DNA from: Phoronis australis
Lineage: Eukaryota > Phoronida > Phoronidae
NCBI GenBank assembly: GCA_002633005.1
Contig: NMRA01000243.1
Location: forward strand, 459,718 to 523,717
Direction: 5' to 3'
Length of the DNA: 64,000 nt
Shown here: positions 46,633 through 57,169 of the stretch, one piece after another
Numbering within the stretch: position 1 is the first letter of the stretch
Layout: the number at the start of each line of letters is the position of its first letter
Notes under the pieces: model-generated
Told to the model about the DNA's origin: nothing
Database searches by the model: none
What the model saw: only the letters and a program-made list of their open reading frames with translations
Position numbers and translations under genes: made by a program

Positions 46633-46760
46633 CCGAGCTCGGATAAACCTTACCACACCGTGGTTGTCCTTGTGGCGGGAGTAATAGGCGGTCTGGTCCT
46701 GGTCATATTGATCATTCTCTTCTGCAAATGTTGCATGAAAAGAAGCAAGCATCTCAAGAG
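46633..46760 (+). CDS. Transmembrane exon of a single-pass membrane protein
   Basis: Acceptor CCCTGTTTCAG (AG at 46631-46632) and donor AAGAG|GTGAGT (GT at 46761) bound 128 bases. They are entered in phase 0 and leave two bases over. The peptide starts PSSDKPYHT, runs through a helix of about 23 residues (VAGVIGGLVLVILIILF and flanks), then CKCCMKRSKHLKR. The Cys-X-Cys-Cys cluster and basic residues right after the helix mark the cytosolic side and suggest palmitoylation. That is the plan of synaptotagmins and some other type I or signal-anchor proteins. The helix also has a GxxxG-like AGVIGG. No family can be assigned from this alone. Confidence 0.75.
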
Positions 46761-47051
46761 GTGAGTCTAATAGATGGCGCTGATACGTTGGCGTCATCGG
46801 CAGCCATTTTAAATTTCCTCTTCGGATGCCACAAATGACGCATTCCTGACGTATTATTGTACATTGTTTTGAGTGCATTTAGACCATGCGGGTATTTTGA
46901 AATAATACGTTTTTCGAGAAACATTTTGCCTGTGCAGGCACGTAAGCTCTAGATGCAGATAAGTGTTTCCCTTTGCATAATTGCTGTCTTGCTGGACGTT
47001 TGTGTATATTTTACCTATATTATTTTGTACTTTTCAATTAATCTGCTGCTC
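46761..47051. other. Second intron, first part; nothing further seen
   Basis: Nothing supported apart from the donor at its start. Confidence 0.4.
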
Positions 47052-47055
47052 TTAA

Positions 47056-47200
47056 AGGTGAAGGTATCTGTTTTTACCGGCATACGCGTGCGTTAGAATT
47101 TAGAACCCTGTGAACTTAATGAAATACAATTAAAATTATCGCGAATAACCAGAAAATCTTAATTTAACCAACATGACACTTAACATGACTGCCTTCCCCT
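47056..47200. mobile_element. TTAA MITE related to the THAP elements
   Basis: A 145-bp element has ends AGGTGAAGG and CCTTCCCCT and a perfect TTAA duplication (47052-47055, 47201-47204). Its terminal bases and target match the AGGCGAAGG ends of the THAP-bearing elements at 31457 and 59462, so it is probably mobilised by the same transposase family. The interior is unrelated. Confidence 0.75.
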
Positions 47201-47204
47201 TTAA

Positions 47205-50200
47205 AGGAAAACAGCTACTAAACGTGTTCATTTGTTCCACTATGTTTCTAAATAGTCTCATGCAGCAGCTAACTTTGGAAATGAACGCAGCTTCAAGACA
47301 GGCGCATGGGCTTATGTGCGGTAGGCGTGTGGTGTATACATTGTTTCCCACAATTCGTCATTCAATGGAAATACATTGGAGAGACAGCGATTTGGCTGTG
47401 AGTCCAAAGGGGGCGAGCCTTGTTCTTAAAGGACCATTTCATACATTGGCATAATCACCTGCTTGGAATAATCGAGTTTTAAGTCCTAGATATCATGCAA
47501 ATTTGGAGCATCTAGTAACCCTGATGCCAACAGAGTTTTAGATGGCGTGATAGTATTAAGCCTCATTGCGTAGGTCTACGGAGTCTATAGAGTTGCATAT
47601 CAGCCACCCTATAGCCACAAAGTTTCATAAACAACTTTGCAACACGCCCTTGAAATACAGTTCTGGATGCCTCCAAAAGCGGGCTCAGGCTTGTGGTGAA
47701 ATTAATCCTTCTGTCACTGACATCTTCAATTTCCGACGCCATGTTCAAAAACACTTCCTATCCAACTAGACAAGACCATTTGCGTCATCACTGATTTTAG
47801 ACGAGTTGAAAGATCCTCTCGAGAAATTGCATTTCGCATGCAGCTTTCCATCAATTGGTTAATCCGACCGGCGAGAATACGAAATACTCGTAATTTATCA
47901 TGTTAACACACAGCCAAATCAATTTTTTCCTGCAATTCTAAATCGATAGTAGCCGTGCTAGCCACTCTTCGTCAGGTTGTCTGAATAGTGTATTATGACG
48001 TTCCAGTGAATGTGAGAAACAAAGATTTAGAGCAAAAGTCAAGCTTTTCGGTAAAAGCTGGACGGAAGGTAACAAAAATCTAATCGTTATTCTTAGTTCT
48101 AGTCGTTACCCTGCATCATTTCTGTGCAAGGGGGGTGAGTTGTGGGATAGCCAAGTATGGGTTCAGTTAATGTTTTCCTATTCTTCACTGATTTGTATAA
48201 ACATGAGAAGGCGAGTTGTCGTTGTCGTCAATTCGATGTGTGAACATTGTCTCAAGCAGTTTTGCGCATCTTATAATCAGTGAACTATCAGATTAATACA
48301 CAGCCGTGCTGTTGAAGATCGGAAGTGCCGTGTTTGCTGTCTCTGTAACCTGAGGATGAATGTCATTTCATTTGTGTTTGTAAGAACTATTTCACTCTGA
48401 GAACTACACTTATATCTGAGTGGTGTTGGCGTGAGCCAAATAAGTATAGATTAATGAAAACATTAGAACCTACGACTCAAATTAATCTTTCGAAGTTTGT
48501 TTTTCACGCCACTGCCCTCAGGGAAAAGTTACTCACCGCTCTTTTATAACCACATGTTACGCGTAGGCCAAGACCCTAACTGATGTTGTAAATAAACTGA
48601 TTAAATTGACTGAATCCACGCAAGGGCTATTTGAGAAGGAAAATTGGAATATTGCTCAGTGGATGTCAGTTTTGGAGTAATTGTTTTATGCTTAGGACTT
48701 TCGAGGTATCGCGAGATAAACAGAGAAGTTCACGCTAAACGCAACCCGGAAATGAAGAACTGTTTCAAAATCGTGACATCTTGATAGGGTCTCGAGTTTA
48801 TTCCGGCTATGCCCGCGTTTAGGCCCATGCGCCTATATGTGAAGCCGCACAGAATTAAGCACACGCGCCTTTACGCGGAACACATGAATAGAGATCAAAA
48901 ATTCAAGGTAGCGTGTGAGTAAATCTTGACGGAATCGTTACCTACAAGGCCGTACATGTTGACGTTTTTTCAGTTTAACAATGAGAATCTTAAAATGAAA
49001 AACACTAAGAATGAACAAAGGTATATAAAAATACTCAACGCCAGACATGCACAAATACAAGGGATGGTCGACAACGCCTAAAAGTGTAGTTTAGGCGCAC
49101 TTGAGCGAAACGCTTTTTCTTGAGTAAGTATTCTTTCAGACGTAGGAGCGCGTGGGCCAAAATGCGTATAATATGGAACGACTAAAAACGTTCGTTTAAC
49201 ATTTATGAAGGTCTAATCTCCGAACTTAGACTCAGTCTCAGACTCGAAACTTAACCATGGTTTGAGTACAAATTTGTATGTGTTTGAAAAGTGTGCCCTG
49301 CAATAGTCAAGTTCCGATACGACGGTGATACAATTTATAATATGAAATACGCTTTGTCGGTAGATGGCGATAAAGTAGCCGAACAAGAGGCCAATGCCGC
49401 ATTTTTCATAATGTTTGCAACCATCATGCAGCCAAAATGTCACTCTTGTGAGGTGGGTTAATAAAATGTATGTCCTGTTGCATGACGCCAAGTGCCGTTA
49501 TTCAACAATAACAGCGTGACGCTTGATAATGCGACGTCATTGTTGCTATACGGCGTATAACTTTTATGCAACTGGGCCACGATGGTTAAACCGATAAGCG
49601 CCATCTTGAGGCTTAGAGACGAGGCTGATGGTTTCGACGTTCATGTTGGTAACGCAAACAAAACTCTATCACGGTGAGGAATGTTTAGGGGTAGAATGTG
49701 GAGAAAGACGTACCTCTAAAAACGGACTATCTACGTTATGGTAGAGTGGGAAAATGTTTTTATTTGAATAATGCTTTCATGGCTCCTGGAGGTACCAATG
49801 GTGCATTGGCAGGTGACAGGACCATGTTTTGATGGAATCGTCAAAATGCGTTTGGTATTCTCCAGTGTTTTTTACCACTTACCAATTTATTAAGACACAC
49901 ACAAAAATATAATACAATGAAATTCAGCCCGGGAACCGCAGTGAGCATTATATCCAATGTTCGAAATGCAAAATAAAAACTGCGGAATCTCCGCGTTCTC
50001 ACGGCGCCATCGGTGGGTGTGATGTCGCTAAATGACACACGGGAACCAAAGAGTGATTATCGAGTGGCGTTTTTTGTATTTACGTGTGATCTTGGAAATT
50101 TACTGGAGACATTTCAAACTGATTGATCACACGAGACGAAATCGATCGCGTGATTATAACGTCTCAAGATATTTATAGTTCCCCTTCCATCCATCAGTGT

Positions 50201-50490
50201 GCCCCTGTTGTGAATTTACAGTAGTTATAGAAACATTTCGTATTTCTTTACTGACTGAACTTTACAAATTGATGTTACATAACATTTGTTTGTTTGAAGG
50301 AATAAACATACTTATGAAGAAATTCAATTAGTTTGAACGGGAAAGTTACGGCTTAAATTTATGCAGTGCCTTGTAACCGTTCATACCCGTGTCAGTCGAT
50401 CTCCGACTAGGAAGCCTGGGTGATGAATTCTAAGCTATATGCAGTGCGCATTAACACGACGAACAGAAAAGCCTGCAAAGACTGACAATC
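47205..50490. other. Second intron, no further gene features
   Basis: No exon supported. A piece of repeat R4 lies at 49205-49250. Frames at 47173-47769 are short and without motifs. Confidence 0.4.
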
Positions 50491-50495
50491 ATTAC

Positions 50496-50552
50496 TACAT
50501 GTACATATACATATATATATATATATGTATACATACATGTACATATACATGT
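50496..50552. repeat. TACATA/TATA microsatellite
   Basis: TACATGTACATATACATATA-type sequence forms a near palindrome around an (AT)n core. Open frames across it read Tyr/Ile and are artefacts. Confidence 0.9.
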
Positions 50553-50710
50553 TTCATTGAAGACACGACTTTGTTCTGTTTTTACGAGTTTAATTTCAGT
50601 TCTTTCAAACTCTCTAAATAGAGATCTTGTGTTTACATCAGTCACAACAGTGCAATAAAAATCCAATCGACATTTGTAGATAACATGATTACTGCCAAAT
50701 TATAGTGATA

Positions 50711-50768
50711 TACATATACACATATATACACATATACACATACATTTACACATGCATACACATATAAC
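50711..50768. repeat. ACATAT microsatellite
   Basis: Irregular (CACATATA)n tract on the plus strand. Confidence 0.85.
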
Positions 50769-52084
50769 TTCAGTTGCACCCCTTCATTGACACAAAGCTG
50801 GTTGAAGGAACGACTGTACTTTTTGTTAGACAGCTTGGTTCATACTTCCTCGTACTCTTTACAATCTGTTAATCTTCGCGTGTGCCGCAGTTGTGAAGCA
50901 AATAGCCAAGAGACATAACGGACAAACAGGTTAAAATAGTAGCTATATTTCGAGACCAGATATCTCTTCCTCAGGCATTGGGCAAACTGAACTCTGTGGG
51001 AAGCAGTAATAAACAGTGACAGCAGGTAGAAGGGTATACAAGCAGAGGGTGTGTAACACACGGTAGGAAACCCACAAGCCGATCGGAACAGAGCCGGTGT
51101 GCGGTACACACCTGTGAGGTGCTCATTCAGCACTGGGTTTTCGTGAAACTAAAGGGAAAATGTAACAGTAAAAATACAGGGTGAACATTTTGATCTCTGT
51201 CTCAGTGGCAGAGAACCACTCTAAGCAATGCAATTTAGTGTGTTTTTCGTGTTATATGTCACTTTAAAGATATGCACGAGGCATTGTATAGATATCGTGT
51301 GGGGGGTACGCTCAGACGGAATAGCGGACTCGCTCCTGTGTCTCTTTAAAATCGTAGCACAATGATGCGTTTGTGATTGTTGGTGTTCTTGAAAGTCAAA
51401 CATCGACTGGCGTGGGAAGGAACACCTCCGAAAACAACCAACTCAATACAGAATACACCGTTCACCAATCAGCAATTGCAGAAAAGGCTGCCCTGGAAGC
51501 AATAGTCGTTTTGCATCACGTCAGGGTAACGATCGGTAACACAATTAGATCTTGAGTATTTGAAGCGCTACCATTAAGACTCCTCGGTCTCTTCAGTGGG
51601 TTTGTGCCATAATAGAGAGAGATTGGATAATGTCCTTCCTTTAATGGTCGGCGACATGAACTGAAACTATGCTGTGTTTTAACTTTTAACAGATATTGAC
51701 TGCGACTGTGGCATTCATATTTTTTAAGCAAACTATTTCACGTTTTGTACTTCTAAACCACCGAAAATGCTTGGAGCAGGTTAGAAAACTGCTTAGAAAG
51801 TCCACTAAATTTACAAGCATTACTTCGGGCAAGTTGTTAACCGTTGTGAAGAACTAACAGTCATTATGAAGCACAGAATCTAGTTTGAGGCATAGCGAGA
51901 AGGTGTTGTCTGCTGAATAATGGTTTTGTTTCTCGTGGGAGGTGCAACGTGTGGAACAACAAGTTGTGAGATTAGTTTTGAGAGAAATCACCAAAACAGG
52001 GCTATACGTAGTGCATATATTACACGTGTACGCGGTCTTTTTTATTACTTGTCAAGCTAAATCCTTTACAAAAAGTATTGTAAT
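50769..52084. other. Second intron, no further gene features
   Basis: Nothing supported apart from a short match at 51199-51235 to 470-502. Confidence 0.4.
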
Positions 52085-52185
52085 TAAAATAATAATAAAA
52101 GTAATAATAATAATGATGATTATGATGGCGATGATGATGATGATAATATCAATAATAATAATTATTATTATAATTATAATATCCT
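52085..52185. repeat. AAT/GAT microsatellite
   Basis: AATAAT passes into GATGATGAT and then AATAAT/ATTATT. The Met/Ile-rich frame at 51942-52280 is an artefact. Confidence 0.9.
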
Positions 52186-53159
52186 ACATGTGTGTGATTT
52201 TACAATACATGCAACTGAAGTCAATGAAGTTCGTGGTTCTAAAATTTGTTTTAAAATATAGTCTCTGGTGCGTTTCGTAGAGCCAATTTTGTCAGTGAGA
52301 GAAGCGCGACCTCGCACGATCACACGGTGGTGAAAGGCCCGTGCTTCGCGAGTGAGTCTATGGTCTTACTCACGTTGAAAGTATATTGGATGAATGATTG
52401 CCAGTGAAGTGACTGGTCGAACAGACTGGAATGTTGGACTACCGGAGAAAAGTCACTGTTTCCGTTCGCGAGCAAAGATTTTTCTCCGCTGGTGTCTCGC
52501 TATTGCCTTGCATTGCGGAACACACCCTTACTCTAAGCCCTTGCGTGCCCTGATTGATTTCATCTTGCAAGACTGTACAATTGCATACTTGTGTTTTATT
52601 AACGTCATAACTTGCAGAACGTGGCAAGTTATTTGAATTCTTTTGAAGCGATAATAAACCCACTTTTCGACACAAAAACTAACTTTTGGTTTAGGCCACT
52701 TGCCGGTCATGAAACTGTTCTCGTTACGAAATAGTTTCTGGCTGTGCAGAGACCAGCCTCTCCAAGTACGCTCGTCACGTGGGTCATTTTATGCGGCGAA
52801 CATGGTCTCGGGCAACAACAAGACGTTATTTTTTTTCTTCCAAGAACAGCCACCGCGTCTCATCCAAACAACATGTACTGGTTGAGACCAACATTAAAGC
52901 AGTACGTATAAGCGATCGAAATCAAGACTTATTTAATTTCTTGTAAGGTAACAGGTATATAGCCATTTTAAGTAGATTGAGTGATTCATGAAGTTAAGGT
53001 AGTTATCTTAAAGTTTGTTATCACTCGCAGTTGATTAGTAGTGTGGCAAATCACGTATTTTGTTCAATGACTTGCGCAGTCAAGGAATCCGCTTTCCAGA
53101 AAGGTCCTCCAATAGAATTACACCAGTTGAACAGCATGTTCACACACTTTTATTTTCAG
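52186..53159. other. Second intron, end; nothing further seen
   Basis: No exon supported between the microsatellite and the acceptor at 53158-53159. Confidence 0.4.
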
Positions 53160-53327
53160 ACAACCGGCGCAAGTTTTTAATAGAGCCGAACACGTGCCTC
53201 ACTACAAGTCGCACCGGCCTCAGTACGACAGTTTCAAGTCCCACAGTATTTCAAGTCAACGAGAGAAATTATTGGGAGAAAACACACAGTCCAATGGTCG
53301 GCGTCATTCCACGTACGATAGAGAGGA
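53160..53327 (+). CDS. Cytoplasmic-tail exon, membrane-protein gene
   Basis: Acceptor CTTTTATTTTCAG and donor GAGGA|GTAAGT bound 168 bases. They are entered with two bases carried over from the transmembrane exon (completing an Arg codon) and leave two bases over again. The frame is open throughout and reads QPAQVFNRAEHVPHYKSHRP, continues through Ser-rich FKSHSISSQREK, and ends NGRRHSTYDRE. The composition is polar, with many Ser, Arg, His and Tyr, typical of an unstructured cytosolic linker. The longer 91-codon frame seen over this interval is the wrong frame. Confidence rests on the two strong splice sites and the matching phases. Confidence 0.65.
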
Positions 53328-54185
53328 GTAAGTAAAAGCCCGGTGACTTTTAACATTTTAAAACTATTCAACCTGCGCGCTTTCTCTCATTTTGCCAATC
53401 CTGACCGGCGATTTTTAAGGGCAATGGCGAACAACCATTCTTATAGAGCTTTTACGCAGTTTTCATGAACATTGGATGATTGCCAAAGCGTACTCGTAAA
53501 GTTCTGCTCGGCTATTTTCGGACAGGAAATAGTTTTATGCAGATGAGGTGGGCAAGAAGAACGAATATAAAGTTAAAAGTATCACCCTTTGCGTAAGAGA
53601 CCGACTTCCAGCATCAAACTAGACTAACAGAGTAATTTGAATTAAATTTTCAAATGTCACTTCCACTGAACTAATTAAAAGTGTCTAAGCGTTTCATGGT
53701 GTGTGAGATATATTTGGGGCGAAATTTAAGCGCGGGTACATTAATTTTTTCATATATGTCGAACTGGATTAGAAATTCATTTCAGTTTTAAGGATACAAG
53801 ATGTTTTAAATAAAGTTAAAGATCTAAAGCGTAATCATCGAATGTAAAAATATCAACATTGATGCTTATTAGTGACTATGTGTAAACACTCCTATGCTCC
53901 AGTGACATTGTTAGATAATCTGGTCGAATCTATATTCATTCGATAATCAACGGTGTATGAATACTTGACATGCGCAGTGAATCACTATCCAATTTAGAGT
54001 ACTGATACATAACCCGTTTTATGCGATCAACGTTACTATAAGTAGCCGAAGTGCAAATGAACCCCACTGAGCGATGATGTCCGTTTCTCTCACCGCGGTA
54101 TGCCCAGTGTGCAGTATATGTAGATATAGATTTGTACTTGGATTCTCATGAGAAGTATGTGCAGTCCCTTCGTCATGCATTGCAG
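53328..54185. other. Third intron
   Basis: 858 bases between supported splice sites. Nothing else seen. Confidence 0.5.
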
Positions 54186-54268
54186 GGAGTACCAGAACAG
54201 AGCAGATACCAGGCAAGACAAGCGAGATTTGAATGGACAGGCTGGCAGACGAAACTCAAGGCCGAACG
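54186..54268 (+). CDS. Cytoplasmic-tail exon, membrane-protein gene
   Basis: Acceptor GCATTGCAG and donor AACG|GTGGGT bound 83 bases. One base completes the Glu codon begun in the previous exon, and one base (G) is left for the next. The 27 whole codons read EYQNRADTRQDKRDLNGQAG and then RRNSRPN, again polar and basic. The next exon starts with two bases, GC, that complete a Gly codon with this G. This exon is the only one I found that bridges the phases of its neighbours. The donor is weaker than the others and the acceptor has a poor pyrimidine tract, so the boundaries are less sure. Confidence 0.5.
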
Positions 54269-56946
54269 GTGGGTTACCTATCCATACATGACGTAATCAA
54301 TCATAGCCAGTGCATCCCCTAATCAAATAAGTTAGGTGGAAATCGCCCATATGTTGAAGTTTCGGATAAATAGTCAGATGAGAATGCAAGTCGATCGGGG
54401 CTCTACCGTGTAGGGTTAGTTAATTAGCTGTCTTACTATGCACAACTTGTTGTACACTAATTGTAAGATAAAATTTCAAAGAAGTGCCTTGTAGTCGTTC
54501 TCCCGGACTTAACCGCTGATGTTATTAAATCCTGTTCATTTTCGTACCTTATTGGTTGTTATGCATAAGCTAGGAAGGAACCCATCCACTGTGATATGTC
54601 AATGTTGGTTGCTACTTAATTCACCCGCGTCGCATCGGGAATATTCGGGTCATTTTGTCCCATTACTGTTTGGGCCTACATGTTGTTTTGTATTGGCTTC
54701 AAGGTTTAAGGTGCATTTCCAATGTGTTATACTGCTACACTGCATTTGAAAGTATTCTTGAATGCGACGACGTTAATTTGCTCAATTTCGTTGTCCCCGA
54801 TGCGTTAATAAAAGGCACTAAATTAAATGTCGAATAATTGTAGGTGTAATGAAAATAGAATTATCATCAATACTCTCCGCTGCACACCTGCAAATGCTTC
54901 AAATTCAAGGATCACATGTTTCACCTGCATCATTGGGAAATGTTTAGGGGGGGGGGGTCGCGAACCAGCTCACTAAACCCAGTCCGCAACTCCTCACGCT
55001 TTGAGAGCTAAAGCTTTTATCTGAGCTCTTGAAATGCATTTTTTTCTTTAAAACCTTGCGGATGATTTTCGTCATGACTGAAAGCACGTGCGGTCGATTT
55101 GCAGACAGTTTTAGATGCCTTCCTTGGGCGCAAGATTGATTTTCGATTTTTAGTCCCAGTTGTTTTGACCGCTATAATGATTAATGTGCTAACGAAGCTA
55201 TAGGACTCTCATTTCCTTTTGTGCCTATTGGCCAGCACGAATTTGTTATTAGAGCTTTGACGGTCAAATCTTTATGTTTGCTTAATATTTGTATTTCGGC
55301 TTTTTGAGCACATTTAAACTCACCACCATGTCAGTGTTTCGCAGAGCTACCGCAATGCATCATGTCTCCACTGACGTTTCAAAGTCCGCGACGGAGTTTC
55401 ACACAAAACATTATGACGGGGACAATTCACGACCGCTGGTATTTTATCGAGTGTACAAAACTACGTTTTGGGAAGGTGGGGATGGGGCGGGGGGAGGTAG
55501 GCTTGGTGCGGGGCTCGACGCATGCTGCTGTTATTTAGACTGATGCGCGACGGGAAATAACTTTTATTGGAAACTTTCAGTAAAATCGGACTAATATGAA
55601 AAGATTTCGATGGTTGTGTGACAATCATGGTAGTAGAAAAATACCAAGCTGTGTGTAGTCGTGAATGTCAGTGAGCAGTCATTCACTGAGAAATAACAAG
55701 AATTGTTATCAAGTGGAAACATGAAATAGCGTCTCAAGGCTGTACTTCTCAACAAGTCTTCTCGAAAAAATAACCGTTGCCCACGTTTGATTACCAGACA
55801 AAATCACGAGTCAAAATTTCTAAACAGCTTTGATTGCCTGGCAGCGAACATTCCTCGTATGTTTTGTTCGGTGGTTTTTGTTGAAGTTAAAGCTAAAGAA
55901 TATTCAAGAAACTGGCATCAAGTGGTGACTTCATAACACACTCTTTACCAGTAGGGAAGCGTGTAGCCATTTGTCGATTTGGTTGAGGTTTTGAAATATT
56001 TCTAGTTTCTCACTTTATAACTTCCGGAAAGTTGCTTGTAAGAGAATTCTTCCAGTAATTTGCTGAATACTACAAACACACCTTTCCTTCTGATGTCACA
56101 CCAGACCAAGCTCGAGTCATTCTCGAGTGCTTGTATGCATCAGTTATGCGTTATTAATACCATGCAGTGGCCTGAACACGTAATGCAAAGTTGTGTTAGT
56201 AGCTTGCCAAAAATAGACTCAATAGGCATCAGGCTCATGCAATTTTAAAGGATACACGAACGTCAATTCACACGGGAATGATGGGATTTGATCAGGGCTG
56301 CGTTATTTAAATGCAAAACACTCGCCAGATATTCGCGGACACTGAGAAATCTTCGTGAAGGAACTGAAATTTCTTCCTAAATCAACACTTAGGTGACCAA
56401 TCATTTCAGTGTCATATTTGCTTGTCTACGCTAATAAGATCTCGGTCTTACTCTTGAAATACTTAGAATTCCCTCGCGTGATTTGGTCATGCGTGGCATT
56501 GCTTTTCTCGCTGGAAACTTATTTCATGGAACACACCTAGAGCAAGTCTTTTGGGCAAGGTAGTTTCATTCATTAACGCGACTGACGGAGAGCAGTTGTG
56601 CCTAGGGTTACTTATCAGGAACCTCTAATCTTAGCTAGAAGCACACGTAAGCTACAGATTGAGGCCCCGTACAAATCGAACCTTCCCTTCAAATTTTTTC
56701 GAAAATTCTGGCGACAGGAGCATGAAACTTGTGGCTACCGGTGGGTTGGAAATTGTAGAGGGTAGCATAAATTACCAGGGCCCTTAGTCTTTTTATACCT
56801 TAGGGCCCCGAAACAATGAATCACAGGGCACAGAAAAACGTACAGTACATCTTCACCCTATAATGGGCACGGTTACGCTTCAGTGAAGAGCGTACTATTG
56901 GTAGAATTGGTTCAAGTCAACAAATCTTACTCTGATGTAATCGCAG
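54269..56946. other. Fourth intron
   Basis: No supported feature inside, apart from an 11-base G run at about 54948. An 84-codon frame at 55289-55543 has no motif. Confidence 0.4.
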
Positions 56947-57169
56947 GCTCTACAGATGACCAGAAAAGAAGAGATAGCACCTCACGTGATCTACCATCAC
57001 AGCAGCAGCAGCAGCAACAACAACAACTGCAGCAGCAACAGCAGCAGCAGCAACAGCAGCAGCAACAGCAGCAACAACAGCAACAGAGCCCGCCATCTAA
57101 CGGAAGGCGAGTATCATTCTTACTGAATGACAACCCGTCAAGTGCGTTTCTCAAATCGCGCGGTAGGAG
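56947..57169 (+). CDS. Polyglutamine exon, membrane-protein gene
   Basis: The frame enters after ATCGCAG with GC completing a Gly codon. It reads STDDQKRRDSTSRDLPS, then a glutamine tract (57000-57086) of nine Gln, one Leu and about nineteen Gln, then SPPSNGRRVSFLLNDNPSSA and FLKSRGRR, and reaches the consensus donor GAG|GTACGT at 57169/57170. The codons are mixed CAG and CAA, so the tract is less prone to slippage than pure CAG. The NGRR motif also occurs at the end of the 53160 exon. RRDS and RRVS are possible basophilic kinase sites. Reading on past the donor gives a hydrophobic, Trp-rich stretch unlike the rest, which supports splicing. The minus-strand poly-Cys frame is an artefact. Confidence 0.65.

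Noticed and set aside
51942-52280. 112-codon plus frame
   Set aside because: Its middle is Ile/Met from an AAT/GAT microsatellite and no domain is visible.
53060-53335. 91-codon frame over the 53160 exon
   Set aside because: It overlaps the exon in another frame and ignores the strong acceptor at 53159; the phase-matched frame is preferred.
46633-57169. Firm assignment as a synaptotagmin
   Set aside because: Topology and Cys cluster fit, but no C2 domain is seen in the window and the tail has no signature I can recognise.
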